From Sergeia podlipaevii (taxonomy: Eukaryota > Euglenozoa > Kinetoplastea > Trypanosomatida > Trypanosomatidae): a stretch of DNA of 44,055 nt. The notes under the pieces were generated by a model that saw nothing but the letters and a program-made list of their open reading frames with translations, was not told the origin of the DNA and did no database searches. A program made the position numbers and the translations under genes. The DNA lies in contig JASANZ010002089.1 of assembly GCA_030849805.1 (NCBI GenBank), positions 1 through 44,055 on the forward strand, given 5' to 3'. This document shows, piece by piece, positions 1-9,200 of the stretch (position 1 is the stretch's first letter; each line of letters begins with the position of its first letter).

Positions 1-118
1 CCCCCCTTCTTCAAAAACGCATAGACCGCAGACAGGCATTAAAAACCACAGCAAACAGCTAAAAAAAAAAAAAAAATGACAACAAAAATTGGCAAAAACA
101 AGGAGAATGCGTTCGCTA

Positions 119-175
119 TCTATCTATCTATAGATAGATAGACAGATATATAGATAGATAGATAGATAGATAGTT
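119..175. repeat. TATC/GATA tetranucleotide microsatellite with palindromic centre
   Basis: A run of TATC units switches at 130/131 to TAGA units, giving a perfect 24-bp palindrome at 119-142 followed by further GATA units to about 175. It could extrude as a cruciform or hairpin. It lies downstream of a stop codon, so an effect on mRNA 3' ends is possible but not shown. Confidence 0.85.
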
Positions 176-250
176 TAACATATCCAGATGTTGTATGTGA
201 CGAATCGTAACAGCAGTAAGTAAAAAAATACAATTGTAACTACTACAAAC

Positions 251-278
251 AAATATATATATATATATATATATATAC
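251..278. repeat. (TA)n dinucleotide microsatellite
   Basis: Uninterrupted TA dinucleotides, visible directly. Similar tracts occur at about 14840-14859 and 33597-33617. Confidence 0.9.
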
Positions 279-489
279 GCCACGAAGACATGATGATCAT
301 GATGATGAGCCTGCATCATTAGAGACAGTGCACGTTTGCAGAAAAATCACAACATGCATTTCTAACGATAGCAAAAGGAGATTTGAAGAAGAAAAAAAGA
401 AGAACAAACAGAGATGACGTCATTCATTCCGTATTATCTCTCTCTCTCTCTCCCTCCCCCCCCCCTCCCTTCTCTCTCTCTCTCCTTCC

Positions 490-1257
490 TCAGCGACAAA
501 TGCTAAACTTAGTACGAGGGCTCATACCTTGCAGCTCCTCCAGCTTCCTCTTGCCGTAGTTGATCTGCCATTCAATTTTGCTGATCTGCTTACGTGGAAT
601 GGCCGCGCTCTTGTCAAACTCATCGCGGATGTAGGCTTGCAGGTTCACGCGGGTGCTAGGATCCTGCATCCTGCGCGTCTCTTTGAGCATTTGGCGATAA
701 ATGCCTAGCACCTCTACTTGCACGCCGCTGTGACGCATGGATGGCGACGCTGACGACGCGTCACTGTTCGTGTCGCTACCAAAAGTAGCACCAACAGCAC
801 GTGGAGGGATCTTCTTCGCCTTTGACCGTGCATGGGCAGTTCTCAAACGCTCTAATGCTGATCCTCCCTCGCCACCGCCATGATCCTTTGCCTCACCGCT
901 GGTTACTCCATAACTCTGCCCGTGCTCATGGCCGTGATCGTGACCATGTTGATGGCTGTGGCCGTGACTTTCATTTTCTAGAGAGACACCTCCCGTCGCC
1001 TTTCCCTGAGCCTTCGCCTCTGCATCCGCCTTGTGAAACGCTGCAGCAGTCTCGCTCATCACCCCGAGTCCGCCCACATGGCTCGTCACCTCGCTAGGGT
1101 TGCTCCACTCTGGATACATGGGGTTACCGCTATAACGACTTTGTGGAGTGTATACAGCGTCTCGATACACTTTTGTCAGTGTGTCAAAGGCGAAGTTGTG
1201 CGAGGTGCCAGCCTTGTCGTTCCGCTGATGGAGAAGCAATCGACTCAACTTCTGCAT
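490..1257 (-). CDS. SDHAF1-like LYR-motif mitochondrial protein with His-rich linker
   Basis: About 255 residues. The last ~80 residues fit the Complex1_LYR family: an IYR tripeptide (about residues 186-188), then YIRDEFDKSAAIPRKQISKIE and a Y-x-x-GKRKLEEL helix, the arrangement of SDHAF1, the factor that helps insert the iron-sulfur subunit of succinate dehydrogenase (complex II). Known SDHAF1 proteins are roughly 80-120 residues; this one has a basic N-terminal segment (MQKLSRLLLHQRN) that looks like a mitochondrial presequence, then a linker with alternating His/Gly and His/Asp/Glu. The ATG at 1257 is chosen because the frame further upstream begins at TTG and runs through a pyrimidine tract and AG (1308) expected to be removed by trans-splicing. 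The stop is TGA. Membership of the LYR family is fairly secure; SDHAF1 rather than another LYR factor is inferred from the motif order. Confidence 0.65.
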   Translation of the reverse strand: MQKLSRLLLHQRNDKAGTSHNFAFDTLTKVYRDAVYTPQSRYSGNPMYPEWSNPSEVTSHVGGLGVMSETAAAFHKADAEAKAQGKATGGVSLENESHGHSHQHGHDHGHEHGQSYGVTSGEAKDHGGGEGGSALERLRTAHARSKAKKIPPRAVGATFGSDTNSDASSASPSMRHSGVQVEVLGIYRQMLKETRRMQDPSTRVNLQAYIRDEFDKSAAIPRKQISKIEWQINYGKRKLEELQGMSPRTKFSICR

Positions 1258-1795
1258 ATAAATATATTTTTTTGGAAATATATATATGTGTATGTGTGCG
1301 TGTGCGGCTAGTTTCCAAAGTGCACGTAGTAAAGAGAGAAACAAAGAAAGGAGTAGAGCACGCATCAAATCAATAAAAAGAAAGGGCTGAAAGTATGCAC
1401 TAAATGTGCTTTTTCAAATAGATTTGTACAGCATAAAAGCATGTATATATATATTGACTCCTCACCACTCCTGTGCGTATTTAAATATATTCTTCTTTTA
1501 CTCGTTTTTTTTTTTTTTAAGAATCTACCCACGCCTTTAAAAAAAAAAAAAGAGAGGAGGAAGAGAAGGGGGGGATTTTACTTATCTGTAAGAAGAAGTC
1601 CAGACATCTTTCACTCAAACTCCCTCTAAATGAGCTCCCGCGTATCAACTGTGCTCCACATCCACACGGTTGAAAACAAAGTTTATATATATTCGCTAAC
1701 TGTCCTCGATAGCACAGAAAGGGTAAAAAAAAGAAAAAAAGAAAAAAAAAAAGAAGGCGAGAGAGGGAGAGAGAGAAGTCCGCTTTGGAAGCACC
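1258..1795. other. Intergenic region between SDHAF1-like gene and large unknown gene
   Basis: No gene seen. On the coding (minus) strand it has three pyrimidine-rich tracts, at about 1328-1356, 1535-1575 and 1727-1778. These are possible trans-splicing or polyadenylation signals for the SDHAF1-like mRNA. Confidence 0.6.
1308..1356 (-). promoter_or_regulatory. Candidate spliced-leader acceptor for the SDHAF1-like gene
   Basis: On the minus strand a CT-rich run (1356 to about 1328) is followed by an AG at 1309-1308. This leaves a leader of about 50 nt without an ATG before the chosen start at 1257. Two pyrimidine tracts further upstream are alternatives. Confidence 0.4.
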
Positions 1796-4700
1796 TTAGT
1801 CGAGTCCATCATAATCATCATCATCATCCCAGTAGGTATCACCAGACAGGAGCGTCTCCTCGCCATCACTCTGTCCCTTACTCTTCATCTTCTCCGCCTG
1901 CACAGCCCGTGCCGACATCTCCTGCTGCAGCGCAGTCAGTCCCATCTTTTCTCTCTCCAGATCATCTCTTCGCACTGTCACATCCGGTGCCAGCGTCAAG
2001 TGTGACTGGTGCCGCACAAGACTAGAGAAGAGCGTCATCTCCTCCGCGATGCTGACAAACCTAAGCGTCACTGCAGGCGTATCAGAGGAAGAAGACTCCT
2101 CGTTATGATTTGACTCTGATGATGCTTCACTACAAGGTAAACCCATGCAGTAGGTCATGATAGTCTGCAGGTCCGCGGCGAACCACTCAGCTGCCCGCGC
2201 TGACTGCCCACTCTCGTCATACAACCGGAGTGGTTGCGCCGCACTCGCTAACGTGCTCCACGGAAGCAGCAGAAACCTCGTTGGCAAGTGGTGATGGGCA
2301 AGTGGCAACTCGCCTGTACTTACAGCATGATCACCATCGCCATCGCCGCTAGCGTTACGAAAGTCATTGTACTCGCGTATCGTTGCGGCAACGGCGTGCA
2401 CTGCCGCAGGTGTACCCAGCCAATGCCACTCTGTAGTCCCTTTTGCCGCCGCTGTGGCCGCCGTTTCATCGTGGTCGCTAAAGCCCCTCAGCTCCTCGGT
2501 CAACTCCCACACAGACTCGCTTCCACTTGGGGCACCATCGGGTGGGAAGAAGAGCCTCGTCTGCGAGGAGGATGACGATAATGAAGAAGAAGGCGAGGAT
2601 GGCATTCTAGACTCTATGCCACAAAGGAGCTCTTCCACGCCTACCAAGGCCCACTCGCTGCGAGTGCCATCTTCCGTAAGAAGACCAAGAAGTGAAGTAG
2701 CCATAGCTGACTGGGCGGGCGACATCGCGAGGCCAGCGACAACCGCCGAGAATGGCGATGCTCTGGCTGATCTCTTGATAAGCAGCAGCAGTAGCATCAG
2801 CAGAAGGCGACTCTGCAAGTGTTGTTGTTGTTGCTGTGCATGCATCATCGTGCTCTCACTGTCCTCTCTGCTGCTGCCGCAGCCACCGTTACTGCTACTA
2901 CCTGCTGCTCCAAAAGATGCTGTGGTAACGCTATACGATGTAGTCAACGTCCGCTGCCACACAGAAAAAAAAGATTGCGCAATGTTGGTCTCACTCACGC
3001 GCACACCGCTAGGCTCGCCAGAGTCCGCCTTATATGCCGCCTCTGAGTCACGGTAGTTAAACGCCAGTTCATGCATGCCAATAAGCCGAAGAGCCTCCAC
3101 GACAGCAGCAACGGGGTGGCTCGCAGGGCGTTGCAGCACATGCCGGGCAGTCGCCAGGGAAGCCGCGATTCCGCCGATGGAAACATCCACGTCCTTTAGA
3201 GCTCTATAGAGGGGCAGTAGGTGATCCTCAGCGATAAGCAAGCCCGCAGTACTGTTGTTGTTGCTGCTGCTGTTGCGCCATGTTGTGACTGGTGCATCAG
3301 TGCCAAGCGGCCTGCTGCGGCTTCTAATGTGATAACGCGTGTTACCTTCGGTGTAAGCAGGCACGTCATGGTGGCTCTCCACCGCGTCCTCCACGTAGCA
3401 GCACACCTCTCTGAGTTGGTCATAATCGATACAGGTCAGAGGAGCCCGCATCGCCGCTGTTGCTCTTTGGTCTCCTCCCCCTTCCCATATTGCCTCACTT
3501 GGCGAGTGTGTGCACACTTCATAGTATCGCCACAGCGCCGGCTCCAGCACACGATAGGCGGTGTTACGCAAGACATCCGCCAGCGAAGCAGTGCTGAAAG
3601 TGGAGGATGGTGCAACCCTTGAGGAGGGTTGTGTCCCTGCAGTCAGTGCTGACCCTTCTGGTCCCTCCCTCAGCAAGGACTGGCGCTTCTCCTCTTGCAC
3701 AACTCGCACGAGGGCCCGAGAGGCCCCACACAGCCGCCGCAGCACCAGCTCCTGCTGGCAAATGGACACGTCTGTAAACCACGCGTCTTCACACGCAGTT
3801 GATTGCTCTACGTTACCCACTTTTTGTTGCTTCTGAATGGTGCGCACGTGATGAAGAAGAAGCTCACATGTGTTCTTGAGTACGTGAAGGCGAGGCTTCT
3901 GGGGCAGAAGTGTATACTCGCCACTATCCACACCCCTCATTATCATCATCACCTCGCTATCCCCGTTGTGCTGGTGACGCCCCCTCTTATCAAAGGCGTA
4001 GCGGCAGCAGCTTTGCTTCCGAAGAATCTGCAGGTGGTCCATGACGGCAGAAAGGACGCCAACTAGACCGACAAAGCTCAGCTCAAGACCAACGCTACCA
4101 CCACGTTGTTGGCGATGCTGATGGCGGTCAGAAGCACCAGTACTAGCATAGGTTGTCATGAGAAACTCATGCAGCGGGTTTATAAAGCGTAGCACCACAT
4201 CCGTCGCATCCTTGTCTGTGGCGGGAGTAACTACCGCCGTAGAAGAAGGCGCTCCCGCTTCAGAGAACAGAGAGATGGCAAGTAGAGAAGGCGCTAGCAC
4301 TGGTTCAATGTAAACTGACCTAGCTACCTTTCGCTCGCTAAGCATTGCATCATCATGATGTTGCCGTGGGCTCGCGCCTTTGGTGGCAAAGGTAGATGTT
4401 GTGAGCCGCAGCAGAAGCCGCCTGAAAACGTCGTCATCTGTCACTAGCACCGTCAGCACACCCGGAGGCCGTCCGTTATCTGGGCTGCTGTCCTTGCTCC
4501 CTCCTGCTTCAGGAGGATTCACCCTGGATCCTACCTTCTTCCCCTGCATTTGGCTCCGCACAAACGCCTCCCTAACCAGTGGGGCACTCAAGAGTGGCAC
4601 CTGATTATGCCAGAAGAGCATCTTCTCCGCGGCGCGCTCCGACTCACACGCGAGGGAGCGCAGCAGGCAAGATAAAAGCACCTGTCGCTGCTCTTGCACT

Positions 4701-5596
4701 GCTGCATCGCTACCACCACCACCCTCAGAAGCAGCAGCAGCAGCACGACCAGAGGAAGAAGTCACGTGCAGCTTAGCCAGCAATAACGGCAGCAGAAATG
4801 AAAGTGGAACGTGTGACTTCTTGTGCTTGTTATCATCGCTGTGCTCACCCCTCTCCTCAGCGTCACTGCAGTCTTTATGACTATAGTGGCGCACTAGGAG
4901 TGGCATCCAGGATTCTACGGGCAGCTGTGGTAATGGCGGGAGTGCGCAGAGCCATTCGAGGATCTGAGGAATCACAGGAGCCACCTGGGGGTGCGGTGCG
5001 CCATTGCCGGACCCAGACAACCCCGTTAGCTTCCTGAGAGGGACCAGTACGTGTTCTCCAATCTTAACAAGAGAAGCCACATAAGCAGTAGACGCAGATG
5101 AAGGAGGCAAAGCTGTGTGCTGATGTGTGGTCCAACCATGATCCCAGACGGCATATCCTAGCAGCTCTAGCACTTTAACTGAAAGCAAAGGATGAAGGTG
5201 CTCCTGCTGCTGCTGAAGAGAAGGGGATGGGCCACTCCTCTTATCGCTGCTGATGTCACTGTAAGAAGGGCTTGAGGAAGAAAGAATAGAGAGAAGTCCT
5301 TCAATGATGTGTTGCTGAGAATGACCACTACCGCTGCCACTGCTGCGACTAGGTGCGCCGGACAGCGTAAGATGCTGCCGCACACGTGTAGAAAGTTGAT
5401 TTAAGGCTACAGTAGAATGCGTTGCTACCGGCGATGATAATGAAGACTTAAGAGGGGGAATGGAGGGAAAAGAGGAGGACGATGGTGCACGGGCAGCAGT
5501 GGAGTTTTCGTGAATATTTTTGGTTGAGCAGGTGCGACTGCTGCTTAGCAAGGCAATGAATGCCTTCAAAATGCTTGATCGTTGCGCCTGCCTCAT
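1796..5596 (-). CDS. Large kinetoplastid protein of unknown function
   Basis: 1266 residues, stop TAA. I do not recognise a domain. The first ~40 residues are basic and hydroxylated with almost no acid (MRQAQRSSILKAFIALLSSS), compatible with a mitochondrial presequence. The rest alternates predicted helical blocks, for example around VKVLELLGYAVWDHGW (about residues 143-158), with Ser, Gly, His and Gln-rich linkers, including a Gln run followed by a Leu-rich stretch near residue 930. The C-terminus has a charged helix and ends in an acidic DDDDDYDGLD tail. Helical blocks with low-complexity spacers suggest an alpha-solenoid scaffold, but that is inference. Coding-strand pyrimidine run and AG lie just upstream of the ATG. 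Confidence 0.8.
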   Translation of the reverse strand: MRQAQRSSILKAFIALLSSSRTCSTKNIHENSTAARAPSSSSFPSIPPLKSSLSSPVATHSTVALNQLSTRVRQHLTLSGAPSRSSGSGSGHSQQHIIEGLLSILSSSSPSYSDISSDKRSGPSPSLQQQQEHLHPLLSVKVLELLGYAVWDHGWTTHQHTALPPSSASTAYVASLVKIGEHVLVPLRKLTGLSGSGNGAPHPQVAPVIPQILEWLCALPPLPQLPVESWMPLLVRHYSHKDCSDAEERGEHSDDNKHKKSHVPLSFLLPLLLAKLHVTSSSGRAAAAASEGGGGSDAAVQEQRQVLLSCLLRSLACESERAAEKMLFWHNQVPLLSAPLVREAFVRSQMQGKKVGSRVNPPEAGGSKDSSPDNGRPPGVLTVLVTDDDVFRRLLLRLTTSTFATKGASPRQHHDDAMLSERKVARSVYIEPVLAPSLLAISLFSEAGAPSSTAVVTPATDKDATDVVLRFINPLHEFLMTTYASTGASDRHQHRQQRGGSVGLELSFVGLVGVLSAVMDHLQILRKQSCCRYAFDKRGRHQHNGDSEVMMIMRGVDSGEYTLLPQKPRLHVLKNTCELLLHHVRTIQKQQKVGNVEQSTACEDAWFTDVSICQQELVLRRLCGASRALVRVVQEEKRQSLLREGPEGSALTAGTQPSSRVAPSSTFSTASLADVLRNTAYRVLEPALWRYYEVCTHSPSEAIWEGGGDQRATAAMRAPLTCIDYDQLREVCCYVEDAVESHHDVPAYTEGNTRYHIRSRSRPLGTDAPVTTWRNSSSNNNSTAGLLIAEDHLLPLYRALKDVDVSIGGIAASLATARHVLQRPASHPVAAVVEALRLIGMHELAFNYRDSEAAYKADSGEPSGVRVSETNIAQSFFSVWQRTLTTSYSVTTASFGAAGSSSNGGCGSSREDSESTMMHAQQQQQHLQSRLLLMLLLLLIKRSARASPFSAVVAGLAMSPAQSAMATSLLGLLTEDGTRSEWALVGVEELLCGIESRMPSSPSSSLSSSSSQTRLFFPPDGAPSGSESVWELTEELRGFSDHDETAATAAAKGTTEWHWLGTPAAVHAVAATIREYNDFRNASGDGDGDHAVSTGELPLAHHHLPTRFLLLPWSTLASAAQPLRLYDESGQSARAAEWFAADLQTIMTYCMGLPCSEASSESNHNEESSSSDTPAVTLRFVSIAEEMTLFSSLVRHQSHLTLAPDVTVRRDDLEREKMGLTALQQEMSARAVQAEKMKSKGQSDGEETLLSGDTYWDDDDDYDGLD

Positions 5597-5601
5597 GAGT
5601 A

Positions 5602-5640
5602 CTACGAGAGAGAGAAAGAAAGAGACAGAAGGGAGAGACT
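5602..5640 (-). promoter_or_regulatory. Candidate spliced-leader acceptor for the large unknown gene
   Basis: On the minus strand a nearly pure pyrimidine run of about 35 nt ends in GTAG at 5603-5602, only 5 nt before the ATG at 5596. This is either an ultra-short leader or one of several acceptors, since the ATG-free stretch extends about 189 nt upstream. Confidence 0.45.
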
Positions 5641-6074
5641 AAGAATGGTAATGTTGCACACAGTGCGTATGTATATGCACAACAGAAAAGGTCTCACCTG
5701 CACACACACACACACTGCTCTCCTACTTGTGATAATTTGATTTGTAAATAATATAGGCTGCTTTTGTTAACCTCTCTGCACTCTACATTACATATTTTTA
5801 ATTATTTTTGAATAAAAAGAGAAGAAGAAGAAGAAGAAAGAGAAAAAAAAAAACTGGAGTGCATAGACCTCTGCAAGATATGAGTTTATGAGATGCACAA
5901 GGAAGCACAAATTGAACAGCAGAGTGCTGCTTTTATAAAAAAAAAGAAAAGAAGAAGGAAAGAAAAAAAACTGGCTGGCCACCTCACTTCTTGCTAGTTT
6001 TCTCTTCTTCTTCTTTCCTATTTTTCCTTTTTTATTTTATTTTTATTTTTTTCATTTCATAGCAGTGTACTGTC

Positions 6075-6107
6075 AAAAAAAAAAAAAAAANAAAAAAAAA
6101 AAAAAAA
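6075..6107. repeat. Poly-A homopolymer with one undetermined base
   Basis: About 32 A residues with a single N at 6091, the only ambiguous base I saw. The true tract length is uncertain at this point. Confidence 0.9.
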
Positions 6108-6228
6108 CGCACGTCAAAGTAAACCATGTATCTAAAATGTAAATATAAACAATAAAAGGTACATCACTATGCGTTGCACTCTTCCCTTCTATCAGTCTAC
6201 TAGAACGCCCTGACCCTGCTTCTCGGCA

Positions 6229-9200
6229 CTAACGCCCGTTAGGAGATCCTGTCAAGGACCGCAGTGCCTCCTCTTGCTGACGCCACACCAGTCGATGTTG
6301 ATGGAGAGAAGGAGAACGAGAAAAGACATTGTCGTCGTGGATGCTGCCGGGAGACAGTGAAGCAGTGGTAGCGGTGAGAGGCTTGACAGATGCAAAGTCA
6401 TTTCTTCCTTGAGCCTTGGCGCTGGTAATCTCGCCAGAAGCCGTGGCTTGGGGGAAGCGAGAGGCCACCAGCTCAGCAAACGTCACACGCCGATGTGGTT
6501 GGCTGCTACTCACCGTAGCCCCGCCGTTACTGCTGCTGTTGGTACCACCGCTAAGACGGCTCAAGACCTCCTGAGAAGAGATGGGTTGTGCCGAAGTATA
6601 AAACCCTCCCATGTCCTCCCTCTTCCCCATCGGTATAGACAAATATTGTTGCTGCGGGTGATCCTGCAATGGGGAAAGCTCGATAACTTGCGCAGTGGGT
6701 GCACAGCTGAGTTCCCCGTGCACTGGCCTTGAACGAGGCACCCCTGCTGCTTCAGTTTTAAGTGGAGACGGTGAGCGCAACTGTGCGCAAGATAGCAACG
6801 ATGAGGACGCCGTTCTTCTCTCATCCTCCTCTCCCACAAAACAATTGTGTTGTGCGTCACGGAGTAGAGAGGATTTTCTGCTGGATGCATGGTCAGAGCA
6901 ACCCCTTGATTCCGAGTGGGAGGTAGCTGGTCCCACTGTGCCTTCGCTAGACCCACGCAGCAGCGGCTGCAGCGGAAGCTGAGAGGAAAGTAAAGAAGTG
7001 GTGCTGGTGATGCCCGCCTGCCTTCCAGGAGCGGCCGTCAAAGATGCTGAGTGCGCAATAGTGATGACCTCCCTGAGATGATGCGCCTCAAGGTTGGGAG
7101 GGCTTTGGCCGTCACCGCTGTTGTGATTGCTGTTCATGTAGTGACGAAACGGGTGAGAGCGAGAAGAAAAAAGGGGGTCGTGAAGCTCAAGAGCAACGAA
7201 AGGGGGAGTGGGGGTGGGCGAAGCACTGCGACTGCTCGCGCTGCTCTTTCCAGTCGTACTGTCGCCAGCAGTGTGCACGCGTTCCACAGGCAAAGCAGGG
7301 GCAGAGAGAGATTCCTTCAATGCGATGCGCAGCGACTCCGACTTTAACTTGAGGTCCGCCCTGGTGGCAGCCAGCTCCTCCCTGAGCTTCTCCAACTCGT
7401 CTTCGTGGGTCGCATGTGTAGCGGTGCCTATGCTCTGCAGAGGCTGCTGCTTAAGGTGTGAAGAGTGTGCCTGCTGCTGCAACTGCGCTTGCAAGGCGGC
7501 AAGCCTCTCGTCAAACACTTCACGTTGAGCTCGCAGTGCGGCAGCTGCCCCCTTCTGGGCCTCCACCAGTGCAAGCTCGAGGGAAGCGCAAGCGTGAGTC
7601 TTTTCACGATCGCAGCGTGCCTTCAGCTCCTCCATCTCGGTCAAATGGGACTGTTTTAGAGCCTGCACTGCGTCTTCTTTGCCAGCAGCAGCGGCAGTAT
7701 CCGCGTCATAATTGCTGTCCTTGATACTGTCCTGACTTGTCTTGCTGGTGCTCCTCTCGCTCTCCCACTTGGCAGAAACCCCATCAGCATTGAAGCGGCA
7801 ATCTTTACTAGTACCAGTGCCGCTCTCACTCCGTGTGCGCTCTAGCTGCTCCAGCAAGGCAGCCTGCTGCCTCTCACTATCCAGCAGCTGCTCCTGCAGC
7901 AGCCGCACCTGTGCACTCTGCTGGCCAATGATCTCGTTACGATCTTGCCGCACAACACGCAGCTCCTCGCTGAGCTCCGCAAGGTGGATAGTGCGAGTCG
8001 CCATCTCAGCCTGCAGTACCGCAGTAAAGTGAGTGATTGAGGCCCACAACTCTGTCACTGACAAGTTAGTATGGGGAGAGACGGCGGAAGCACAAGCCGG
8101 TGCGTCGCGTGCAACGTCAAGACGGGTAGGGCCTTGGGCAATATGCTGAAGCTGCTCACGGAGAAGTTCGAGCTGATGACGCCCCTCTCGAGTATCCATA
8201 GTTGGATCGGTGGTATCGCGGCTACTCTCGATAGCACCAGATCTGCTAGAAGTAGTATCGTCCTTCTTGCCGTCATCACTGCCGAGCAGCTCAAGCACGC
8301 CTTGAATCAAAGAAGCAACCTCAATGCTCCCTCGGCCACCATTTGCCCCTTCATCATAGATATCATCACCTACCTTCTTCAGCTGTTCCAGGACAATATG
8401 AAGCACCTTCATTGCCTCTTGACTGCGGTCACGACCTCTTCTCCCTCCTCGTTGCCTCGGCGCAGCCTCTCCAGGTTTCTCACCATCTCTCCCATCACCT
8501 GAACTCTTCTGCAACTGATGCAGCTCCTCGTGCGTCATCGCCAGCTGCTCCTCCGTCGCCACCAGTGTGGTCTCTAGACCCTCCACACGCAGCTGCCACG
8601 CCGCTTGCTCCGTCTTCATCTGCTGCAGCTCCATCTCTGTCTTGGTGGCTCTCGACCTCCATAGTGCGATTGCAGCCTTCTGTCTGTCCTCCGCCTGAGA
8701 AGCCTTGTAGAGCGCGCTAGTTGCCGCCACCAGAGATGGAATCCCCTCTAACTCTGCGGCCGTAGGTTCCTCTGCACTGTATGAGAGGGCGCTGTCCTCC
8801 TTCGCCAAGTCATTCTTCGGAAACGTAGTGCTCACAGATGATGTTGCCGCGTCGTCATTCACCTCATGGGTGATGCCTTCGGCCTTCCTGCTTCCCTCCT
8901 TACTCGCGCTAGTACAAGCAGTAGTAGCATCATGATGCTGGTGTTGGTTGTGGAGGCGATACGTAGTGGAGCAGGTACCAAGGTAGGGGGCGTGGCCTTC
9001 CTCCTCTCTGCCCGCACTCACCGCCTCAGCTGCCTCCTCCTCCTCCTCCTCCACTCGAAGAAAGAGCATGTGTCCTTGAGCCGGAGAGAGTGGGGAAATA
9101 CTGCGCGCTGCTTCGCTCTCTCTTCTTTTCATTGCATAGCGGTTGCTGCCGCCACTGCTGCTACCACTGTTGGGCTGCCTTGCCGGGGTGTGCATTATCA

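Larger units (their letters stand above)
1..489. other. Intergenic region, left edge of window
   Basis: This is the 3' flank of the SDHAF1-like gene and no gene is visible in it. It holds a TATC/TAGA tetranucleotide tract that forms a perfect palindrome at 119-142, a (TA)n run at about 251-278, and a plus-strand CT/C-rich tract at about 438-489. The short open frames across it consist of translated microsatellite. Confidence 0.7.
5597..6228. other. Intergenic region between large unknown gene and coiled-coil gene
   Basis: No gene seen. It holds a (CA)n run at 5700-5715, AAG-rich tracts at 5819-5850 and 5940-5970, and a poly-A tract at about 6075-6107 interrupted by one undetermined base. The coding strand is ATG-free from 5597 to 5785. 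Confidence 0.65.

Noticed and set aside
438..500. Plus-strand polypyrimidine tract followed by CAG and an ATG
   Set aside because: It looks like a trans-splice acceptor on the plus strand, but no credible plus-strand gene follows and all genes here are on the minus strand.
6091..6091. Single undetermined base
   Set aside because: It lies inside a poly-A tract and is a sequencing/assembly ambiguity, not biology.
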